Position numbers and translations under genes: made by a program. From NCBI GenBank assembly GCA_015231665.1, contig JADGBD010000001.1, positions 16,438-31,169 of the forward strand: a stretch of DNA of 14,732 bases, given 5' to 3'. The notes under the pieces are model-generated. The model had not been told where the DNA came from. It searched no databases and worked only from the letters and a program-made list of their open reading frames with translations. Origin of the DNA: Gammaproteobacteria bacterium (GTDB lineage Bacteria; Pseudomonadota; Gammaproteobacteria; Chromatiales; Chromatiaceae). Of this stretch, positions 7,201-13,071 are shown piece after piece; position 1 is the first letter of the stretch; every line of letters begins with the position of its first letter.

Positions 7201-8148
7201 TTAGTCATGGAAATGGTCAAATCCCCTTTGCTTTGGCTGATACAGGCGGCCATCGGCCAGTCGGCAGGCCACCCCCTCGCCCGCCAGGATGCGGCCAATC
7301 GGGCTCAGGGGCAAGCCCAGCTCGGCAGCCAGCTGCGGCAGCTGGGCGGCCTGTTCCGCCGGCAAGGTAAAGCAGAGCTCGTAATCATCGCCGCCGCTCA
7401 GGGGCAAGCTCCAATCCCCGCTGGCCAGCAGCTCGGGTGCACAGGGCAAGGCCTCTAGCTGCAGCTCCGCGGCCAGGCCGCTGGCACGGCAAATGTGGCC
7501 GAGATCGGCGAGCAGGCCATCGGAGATGTCGATGCAGGCATGGGCCAGGCCCAGCAGGCGCTGGCCCAGCTGCAGGCGCGGGCTCGGTCGCTCCAGCCGG
7601 GCACGCAGCGCAGGTTCGGGCTCAAGCCCCTGCTGCAGTTGATGCAGGGCCAGAGCCGCGTCGCCGAGGCGACCGGAAACGCAGATCAGATCTTCTGCTT
7701 GGGCACCACTGCGACGCAATCCCTGACCGGCCGGCAGCAGCCCCTGTACCTGAATGCTGATGCTCAACGGCCCGCGGGTGGTATCCCCGCCCACCAGGGC
7801 GATGCCGGCCTGCTCCGCCAGCCTGCCGAAACCCGCAGCAAAGCCCTGCAACCAGGCATGATCCACCGCCGGCAAACTCAGCGCCAGGCTAGCCCAGGCC
7901 GGGGTAGCACCCATCGCCGCCAGATCGCTCAGATTCACCGCCAGGCACTTGTGTCCCAGAGCCTCGGGGTCCACATCGGCAAAGAAATGGCAGCCGGCCA
8001 CCAGGGTATCGGTGCTCAGGGCCAAATCCATCCCCGGCGGCGGCCGCAGCAGGGCGCAGTCATCTCCAACCCCCAACAGCACATCGCTGCGGCTTGCCCC
8101 CAGGTGGGAGAAGTAGCGGGCGATGAGGTCGAATTCGGAATCGAACAT
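7201..8148 (-). CDS. thiL: Thiamine-monophosphate kinase
   Basis: Phosphorylates thiamine monophosphate to the active cofactor thiamine diphosphate, using ATP. At 315 residues it is typical. Family motifs appear in order: GVGDDCALL (about residue 26), STDTLVAGCHF, HKCLAVNLSDLAAMGATP, GGDTTRGPLSISIQ, CIDISDGLLADLGH and SGGDDYELCF, containing the acidic Mg-binding residues and the ATP site of the AIR-synthetase-like fold. ATG 8148 begins MFDSEFDLIARYF, the usual N-terminus; no good Shine-Dalgarno precedes it. It lies between nusB (131-base gap) and pgpA (206-base gap), and both gaps are filled with repeats. Confidence 0.96.
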   Translation of the reverse strand: MFDSEFDLIARYFSHLGASRSDVLLGVGDDCALLRPPPGMDLALSTDTLVAGCHFFADVDPEALGHKCLAVNLSDLAAMGATPAWASLALSLPAVDHAWLQGFAAGFGRLAEQAGIALVGGDTTRGPLSISIQVQGLLPAGQGLRRSGAQAEDLICVSGRLGDAALALHQLQQGLEPEPALRARLERPSPRLQLGQRLLGLAHACIDISDGLLADLGHICRASGLAAELQLEALPCAPELLASGDWSLPLSGGDDYELCFTLPAEQAAQLPQLAAELGLPLSPIGRILAGEGVACRLADGRLYQPKQRGFDHFHD

Positions 8149-8164
8149 TGGGGACTCGGGGTTT

Positions 8165-8266
8165 AGGACGCAGAGAACGCCAAGAAGCGCGGAGAGCGCA
8201 GAGTTTGGAAGCTAAACACACTAAAGACTCAGCGTGCTCTGCGCTTCTCGGCGACCTCTGCGTCCT
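8165..8266. repeat. CTCTGCG-type inverted repeat, copy 2 (nusB-thiL gap)
   Basis: The left arm 8165-8190 (AGGACGCAGAGAACGCC...) and right arm 8241-8266 are reverse complements at 23 of 26 positions, with about 50 bases between them. The right half carries the same 18-mer as copy 1 (8232-8249). The arm ends 13 bases from the nusB stop (8280-8282). The element occupies most of the 131-base gap and could form a long hairpin between nusB and thiL in the mRNA. Confidence 0.75.
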
Positions 8267-8279
8267 GTTTCAGTTTCAG

Positions 8280-8708
8280 CTAGCTCCCGGCGGTGATTTC
8301 AACCTCGCGGTTGGCCTTGGCCAACTTGTCGAGTACGCCGTTGACGAAGCGGTGGCCCTGCTCGGCGCCGAATTCCTTGCTGATTTCCACCCATTCGTTG
8401 ATCACTACCCGGTAGGGTACTTCCAAGTGGCTGCCGAGTTCATAGGCGCCGAGGCGGATGATCGCCTTTTCCACCGGGTCCAAGCCCTCCAGGCTGCGGC
8501 CGAGCAGGGGCTGCAGGCGTTCATCCAGTAGCTCGCGCTGGTCCACCACGCCCTGCACCAGTTCGGTGAAAAAGCTGACGGTGAAGGTCTTGCGCTCCTC
8601 CCGGGCGAGGAACTGGGCGCAGACCTCATGGGCCGCCTGATCGTTCAGCTGCCACTGGTAGATGGCCTGCATGGCCAGCACCCGGGCCTTGTGGCGCTTG
8701 GCACTCAA
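8280..8708 (-). CDS. nusB: Transcription antitermination factor NusB
   Basis: NusB binds boxA RNA with NusE (ribosomal protein S10) in rRNA antitermination. At 142 residues it has the normal length. It has the Arg/Lys-rich start SAKRHKARVLAMQAIYQWQ, and the core LDPVEKAIIRLGAYEL and VPYRVVINEWVEISKEFGAEQGHRFVNGVLDKLA is canonical. The frame is open far upstream, but family similarity begins only at SAKRHKAR. The only sensible start is TTG 8708 (MSAKRHK), 2 bases after the ribH stop, so translation probably depends on coupling to ribH. The Shine-Dalgarno is weak (CTGGAT inside the ribH end). Confidence 0.94.
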   Translation of the reverse strand: MSAKRHKARVLAMQAIYQWQLNDQAAHEVCAQFLAREERKTFTVSFFTELVQGVVDQRELLDERLQPLLGRSLEGLDPVEKAIIRLGAYELGSHLEVPYRVVINEWVEISKEFGAEQGHRFVNGVLDKLAKANREVEITAGS

Positions 8709-8710
8709 GG

Positions 8711-9187
8711 CTATTGATCCAGCTGGCGCAGCAGGTTGACCATCTCGATCACGGCCATGGCCGCCTCGCCACCCTTGTTGCCGGCCTTGGTGCCGGCGCG
8801 CTCTATGGCCTGCTCGATGCTGTCCACCGTGAGCACGCCAAAAGCGATGGGCAGCTTGTGCTGCAGCATCACCTGGGCCAGGCCCTTGACGCACTCGCCG
8901 GCGACATAGTCAAAATGCGGCGTGCCGCCACGGATCACCGCACCCAGGGCGACTATGGCGTCGTACTTGCCGGAAGCGGCGAGCCGCTCCAGCGCCAGGG
9001 GCATCTCGAAGGCACCGGGAACATAGACCTTGGTCAGGTCCTCGCGCTTGGCGCCGTGGCGCAGCAGGGTATCCACCGCACCGGCCACCAGGCTATCGAC
9101 GATGAAGCTGTTGAAGCGGGCAATCAGCAGGCAGACCTTGGCATCGCTGACCTGCAGGTCGCCTTCGATCACTTGAATATGACTCAT
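8711..9187 (-). CDS. ribH: 6,7-dimethyl-8-ribityllumazine synthase
   Basis: The penultimate riboflavin enzyme, condensing the DHBP made by RibB with 5-amino-6-ribitylaminouracil. At 158 residues it is typical. Motifs are [43 protein letters not shown] with the catalytic His, and [16 protein letters not shown] followed by NKGGEAA. ATG 9187 is chosen because TGAGGAAC sits 5-12 bases upstream and the protein then begins [10 protein letters not shown]; the longer frame to 9268 adds unlike-family residues encoded by repeat DNA. It is followed by nusB with a 2-base gap. Confidence 0.97.
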   Translation of the reverse strand: MSHIQVIEGDLQVSDAKVCLLIARFNSFIVDSLVAGAVDTLLRHGAKREDLTKVYVPGAFEMPLALERLAASGKYDAIVALGAVIRGGTPHFDYVAGECVKGLAQVMLQHKLPIAFGVLTVDSIEQAIERAGTKAGNKGGEAAMAVIEMVNLLRQLDQ

Positions 9188-9209
9188 GATAGGTTCCTCA
9201 AAGAATTTT

Positions 9210-9228
9210 AAAGTCCGCAAATGAACGC
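9210..9228. repeat. Second copy of the 19-mer from the ispA-folE2 palindrome
   Basis: AAAGTCCGCAAATGAACGC is identical to 4687-4705, 4.5 kb away. Here it is a single arm with no inverted partner nearby. It lies 23 bases upstream of the ribH start (minus strand), just beyond its Shine-Dalgarno region. Confidence 0.8.
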
Positions 9229-9307
9229 CCATGGCACACAGATCGGGCGGCAAATAGCTGGAATTCAAGAAGATAGCGTGTTAGTAGTTTAGTGTCCTAG
9301 CAACGGC

Positions 9308-9334
9308 CCCGGATTCCGCTACGCTTCATCCGGG
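9308..9334. repeat. CCGGAT...ATCCGG REP-like element (ribB-ribH gap)
   Basis: CCCGGAT (9308-9314) and ATCCGGG (9328-9334) are 7-base inverted arms around TCCGCTACGCTTC, followed by CTACAG. The minus-strand reading GTAGCCCGGATGAAGCG matches a repeat motif I remember from many proteobacterial intergenic regions. It lies in the 218-base gap between ribB and ribH. Confidence 0.6.
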
Positions 9335-9360
9335 CTACAGATTTACAACTATTTCAACCT

Positions 9361-9399
9361 TTGCGTCCTCTGCGTTTCCTTTGCGCTCTCTGCGTCCTG
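9361..9399. repeat. CTCTGCG-type repeat, copy 3 (3' of ribB)
   Basis: CTCTGCGT occurs at 9368-9375 and 9388-9395 (20-base period), and the stretch ends in GCGTCCTG as in the other copies. It ends about 7 bases from the ribB-like gene stop (9406-9408, minus strand). It has the same polarity relative to the upstream gene as copies 1 and 2. Confidence 0.65.
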
Positions 9400-9405
9400 A
9401 CTAAT

Positions 9406-10527
<1,122 letters not shown>

Positions 10528-10557
10528 CTGGGATCTTGGTGGAATAAAAGGCGAAAG

Positions 10558-10566
10558 AGTATAGCA
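10558..10566 (-). promoter_or_regulatory. Extended -10 promoter for ribB
   Basis: Read on the minus strand, TGCTATACT is an extended -10 (TGN + TATACT) about 31 bases upstream of the ribB ATG, predicting transcription start near 10551. There is no good -35 hexamer at 17 bases (GCCAAG), as is common for extended -10 promoters. The position expected for -35 falls in the dyad at 10578-10604. Confidence 0.5.
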
Positions 10567-10577
10567 GCTTTTGCCCA

Positions 10578-10604
10578 AACCTTGGCCTTGCAATCACCAA
10601 GGTT
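10578..10604. promoter_or_regulatory. 8-bp dyad in the ribB/cytochrome b divergent promoter region
   Basis: AACCTTGG (10578-10585) and CCAAGGTT (10597-10604) are perfect inverted arms separated by 11 bases. Relative to the predicted ribB start it spans roughly -27 to -53, where a repressor would block the -35 region. It is also 83 bases upstream of the cytochrome b start codon. The binding protein is unknown; it could alternatively be a hairpin in a leader RNA. Confidence 0.4.
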
Positions 10605-10621
10605 CGTCCTGTTTTTGCCTA

Positions 10622-10642
10622 TTCAGCTTGATTTCAGCTTGA
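10622..10642 (+). promoter_or_regulatory. Tandem TTCAGCTTGA direct repeat upstream of the cytochrome operon
   Basis: TTCAGCTTGA occurs at 10622-10631 and 10633-10642, exactly 11 bases apart, about one helical turn. Tandem half-sites with 11-base period are the usual geometry of OmpR/PhoB/PmrA-family response regulator sites. It lies 45-65 bases upstream of the cytochrome b ATG, and no strong sigma-70 -10/-35 pair follows, consistent with an activator-dependent promoter. Confidence 0.4.
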
Positions 10643-10686
10643 CCCCCTAAAGTCAGTTCCAGGCTCACCTACACCTGGAGAATGCC

Positions 10687-11280
10687 ATGACCGAAAAAAC
10701 CCACACCCAAATCCGCGTCTGGGACCTGCCGGTCCGCCTGTTCCACTGGGGTCTGGCCGGCAGCTTTGTGCTGGCCTACCTCAGCGGCGAGAACGACCTG
10801 GATCATCTGCACAGCCTGATCGGCTATTTCATCGCTAGCCTGCTGCTGTTTCGTCTGCTCTGGGGCTTTGTCGGCAGTCGTCATGCCCGCTTTGGCGACT
10901 TCGTCCGCCCACCCTCGGCGGTGCTTGGCTATCTGCGTCAGACCCTGCAGGGCAAGGGCCCGCGCCACCTCGGCCACAACCCCGCCGGCGGCGCCATGGT
11001 CATCGCCCTGATGCTGACCCTGGGGCTGACCGCCCTCAGCGGCATGGCCCTCTACGGCAGCACCGACTTCGCCGGACCCATGGCCGGCTGGTTCAGCGGC
11101 GCCCTCGCCGCCGATCTGTTGGAAGAGACCCATGAGTTTCTTGCTCAGCTGAGCCTGGTCCTCATCGGCCTGCATCTGACCGGGGTGCTGTTCAGCAGTC
11201 TGGCGCACCGGGAAAACCTGATCAAATCCATGTTCACCGGCCTGAAAGCCGACCTGAAAAAGGAGCAATTGCATGACTAA
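10687..11280 (+). CDS. Cytochrome b561-type membrane protein of the SHP cluster
   Basis: A 197-residue four-helix di-heme b membrane protein, expected to carry electrons from the quinol pool to periplasmic c-type cytochromes. The start VWDLPVRLFHW is the family signature. Likely heme ligands are His20, His42, His149 and His163, in the usual positions of the four helices (about 15-33, 43-62, 100-122, 148-172). GHNPAGG (96-102) is also typical of this family. ATG 10687 follows TGGAG by 7 bases; an ATG at 10682 is out of frame and stops at once. The stop overlaps the next gene by 8 bases. In Rhodobacter sphaeroides and relatives a cytochrome b of this type is encoded with SHP and DHC; this is known context, not measured here. 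Confidence 0.9.
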   Translation: MTEKTHTQIRVWDLPVRLFHWGLAGSFVLAYLSGENDLDHLHSLIGYFIASLLLFRLLWGFVGSRHARFGDFVRPPSAVLGYLRQTLQGKGPRHLGHNPAGGAMVIALMLTLGLTALSGMALYGSTDFAGPMAGWFSGALAADLLEETHEFLAQLSLVLIGLHLTGVLFSSLAHRENLIKSMFTGLKADLKKEQLHD

Positions 11281-11674
11281 AACACCACTCACTCTGGCCA
11301 TCTGTGGCGGTCTCTGCGCCAGCCTGCTGACCCCTGCCTGCCAGGCTGCCGATATCCAGCCCCTGCTGCAGGGCTATCAACAACAGGGTGCCGCCGGGCC
11401 ATTCAGCGCCGATGCCGGTGGGCGCTTGTGGACCACAGCGGGTGCAAACCAGCGCCAATGCGGCAGTTGCCACGGCGAAGACCTGCGCCAGCCGGGCAAG
11501 CAAGCCACCACCGGCAAGCCCATCGAACCCCTGGCACCCTCGGTGCAGGCCGAGCGCCTGACCGACCCGGCCAAGGTGGAGAAGTGGCTCAAGCGCAACT
11601 GCAAATGGACCTTCGGCCGGGAATGCAGCCCTCAGGAAAAGGGCGATCTGATCAGTTTCATCAACAGCCGCTAA
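11273..11674 (+). CDS. shp: SHP-like monoheme cytochrome c (DUF1924)
   Basis: A 133-residue periplasmic cytochrome with a signal peptide (cleavage probably after the Ala near residue 25) and one heme site, CGSCH, at 63-67. The C-terminal block LKRNCKWTFGREC has Asn109 next to Cys110, with Cys118 eight residues on. SHP of R. sphaeroides uses an Asn as the unusual sixth heme ligand, displaced when O2, nitric oxide or hydroxylamine-type ligands bind, so Asn109 is the candidate ligand and the Cys pair could be a disulfide. No Met lies anywhere near the position of a normal sixth ligand; the mature protein in fact lacks Met. ATG 11273 has AGGAG at 11261-11265, 7 bases upstream, inside the cytochrome b gene. 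Confidence 0.88.
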   Translation: MTKTPLTLAICGGLCASLLTPACQAADIQPLLQGYQQQGAAGPFSADAGGRLWTTAGANQRQCGSCHGEDLRQPGKQATTGKPIEPLAPSVQAERLTDPAKVEKWLKRNCKWTFGRECSPQEKGDLISFINSR

Positions 11675-11704
11675 TCTGGACCAACCACCTGGAGAACAAT
11701 CAAA

Positions 11705-12310
11705 ATGAACATGAACAAAACACTGATGATCGGCGCCGCCAGCTTGCTGGCCCTTGGCCTCAGCCTGCCCCTGGCCAGCCAGCTCAGTGCCGATGACGAC
11801 TCGGCGCGCGAAGGCGGCATCATCCAACGCTGGTTCGGCGAGGGAGACAAACACAGCCGCCAAAGCGCCTACCTCAAGGACAGCGACTATGCCCGCTACC
11901 AGGAAGAATGCGGCAGCTGCCACCTGGCCTACCCGCCCGGACTGATGCCGGGCAGTGCCTGGCAACGGGTGATGGGTGGTCTGAGCGATCACTTCGGCGA
12001 CAACGCCGAGTTGGACGAAGCCAGCGTCCTGCAACTACAGGCCTATCTGCTGCGTCATTCATCGGAAAAATCCAGCGCCGAATACGCCGAACGCATGGCC
12101 CGCGCCACCCAGGGACGACCGACGATGATGCGCATCACTGAAACCCAGTATTTCATCGGCAAACACCACGAGGTCAGCCCGGAGATGGTCAAGGACAACC
12201 CGGATGTGAAAAGCTTCAGCCAGTGCCAGACCTGCCACGGCCGTGCTGACCAGGGTTCATTCGATGAGCACGAGGTCAGCATTCCCGGCTTCGGCCGCTG
12301 GGAGGACTGA
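11705..12310 (+). CDS. dhc: Diheme cytochrome c (DHC family)
   Basis: A 201-residue periplasmic cytochrome with a signal peptide (hydrophobic residues 7-24, cleavage near ASQLSA, residue 29). It has two heme sites, CGSCH at 69-73 and CQTCH at 174-178. The YQEECGSCHLAYPPGLMPGSAWQRVMGGLSDHFG block and the near-C-terminal second heme, followed by EVSIPGFGRWED, are typical of the DHC family (PF09626 as I recall). His96 and His154/155 are candidate distal ligands. In purple bacteria DHC is the electron donor to SHP, so the likely route is quinol, cytochrome b, DHC, SHP. A GGAG lies at 11691-11694; ATG 11705 and in-frame ATG 11711 are both possible starts. A 30-base gap follows the SHP gene. Confidence 0.92.
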   Translation: MNMNKTLMIGAASLLALGLSLPLASQLSADDDSAREGGIIQRWFGEGDKHSRQSAYLKDSDYARYQEECGSCHLAYPPGLMPGSAWQRVMGGLSDHFGDNAELDEASVLQLQAYLLRHSSEKSSAEYAERMARATQGRPTMMRITETQYFIGKHHEVSPEMVKDNPDVKSFSQCQTCHGRADQGSFDEHEVSIPGFGRWED

Positions 12311-12326
12311 CGGCACTGGGATTGCA
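12311..12326 (+). promoter_or_regulatory. Sigma-54 (-24/-12) promoter for the hemerythrin gene
   Basis: CGGCACTGGGATTGCA directly follows the dhc stop codon. Against the consensus TGGCAC-N5-TTGCW it matches at every position but the first: GG at 12312-12313, GC at 12324-12325, exactly 10 bases between them, and A at the W position. Transcription would start near 12337, giving a leader of about 125 bases before the hemerythrin ATG. The same bases can form a small GGATT-gcaa-AATCC hairpin (12319-12332), an alternative reading of the pattern. Confidence 0.6.
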
Positions 12327-12382
12327 AAATCCGCCAGGAAAGGTATCCAGTGGGCTCTATACAAGCAGAATGACTAAGCAGC

Positions 12383-12392
12383 GGGGGGGGGG
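12383..12392 (+). repeat. G10 homopolymer in the hemerythrin leader
   Basis: Ten consecutive G residues, between the candidate sigma-54 promoter and the hemerythrin Shine-Dalgarno, 70 bases upstream of the start. Tracts of this length are prone to slippage during replication and are also hard to call in sequencing. Confidence 0.8.
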
Positions 12393-12462
12393 TAGAACAG
12401 ACTCGCATTTCAGCGCCAATCGGTAGAGAATAGCCGTCTCTGCAGTAACCAGGAGCATGGAC

Positions 12463-12891
12463 ATGCCAATCCAGTGGCGTGAAAAACTGACCGTAGGCGA
12501 TGTCGCCACCGACGACGAGCACAAGCATCTGGTGTGCCTGCTCAATGGCTTGGAGGTTCTGGTCAAACGCTACCCGAAGAAATTGGCCCTGTTCGCCTTC
12601 CTCGACGAAGTGGAAGAGGAAATCAACAACCACTTCTGCAACGAAGAGGCCCTGATGCGCAAAATCGGCTACCCGCGATTTGAGGAACACTTCCAGGCCC
12701 ACCAACGCCTGCGCCAAGAGATGAAAAGCATCCGCCACGACATGGCCAGCGCCGAGGACCACGAGGGCTTCGTCCGTGAGGTCATAGGCTTCATGAACCG
12801 AATCAAGTCCTGGCTGATCAACCACATCATCGAGATGGACAAGGACTACGCTGCCTATGTGATCAAGGCCCGGCGAGCGGGCAAGACCTGA
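12463..12891 (+). CDS. Bacteriohemerythrin
   Basis: A 142-residue single-domain, soluble, non-heme di-iron O2-binding protein of the four-helix hemerythrin fold. All seven iron ligands can be assigned: His20 (DDEHKHL), His57 and Glu61 (NNHFCNEE), His76 and His80 (EEHFQAHQ), and His121 and Asp126 (WLINHIIEMDKDY). The N-terminus IQWREKLTVGD is standard. I choose ATG 12463 because AGGAG (12451-12455) is 7 bases upstream; ATG 12457, in frame, is only 1 base after the AGGAG. Such proteins store or deliver O2 and may sense O2 or NO; there is no fused signalling domain here. It follows the cytochrome operon but has its own candidate promoter. Confidence 0.95.
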   Translation: MPIQWREKLTVGDVATDDEHKHLVCLLNGLEVLVKRYPKKLALFAFLDEVEEEINNHFCNEEALMRKIGYPRFEEHFQAHQRLRQEMKSIRHDMASAEDHEGFVREVIGFMNRIKSWLINHIIEMDKDYAAYVIKARRAGKT

Positions 12892-12911
12892 GCGACAGTG
12901 TCATAAAGCAG

Positions 12912-12939
12912 GACACAGAGCCACAGTCACCTCTGTCTC
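12912..12939 (+). terminator. Possible hairpin 3' of hemerythrin
   Basis: GACACAGAG (12912-12920) and CTCTGTCTC (12931-12939) pair at 8 of 9 positions around a 10-base loop, 20 bases after the hemerythrin stop. No T-run follows directly; TTTTT appears only at 12967-12971. It is either a weak terminator or another repeat-like palindrome. The rest of the 180-base gap before eptA shows no clear promoter. Confidence 0.3.
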
Positions 12940-13071
12940 GCCGCCGCCATAGCAAGCCCTGCGGACCTTTTTGCACTTTGGTGTTTTTTGCCGCAGACTG
13001 CGCCCCGTCAAATCATCCAACGGCCCAGCAGACTCTGGTCGCCATGCGGGTCACAGACTTTAAGGTAGTAG

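Noticed and set aside
7495..8166. Plus-strand frame of 223 codons opposite thiL
   Set aside because: Gln-rich antisense shadow of thiL, with no ribosome binding site and no recognisable motif.
10528..10686. FMN riboswitch upstream of ribB
   Set aside because: I could not find the conserved RFN blocks in this 159-base region; the visible features are an extended -10 and a short dyad.
11234..12034. Minus-strand frame of 266 codons opposite the cytochrome genes
   Set aside because: The plus strand holds three motif-bearing cytochromes with signal peptides and ribosome binding sites; the minus frame has none of these.
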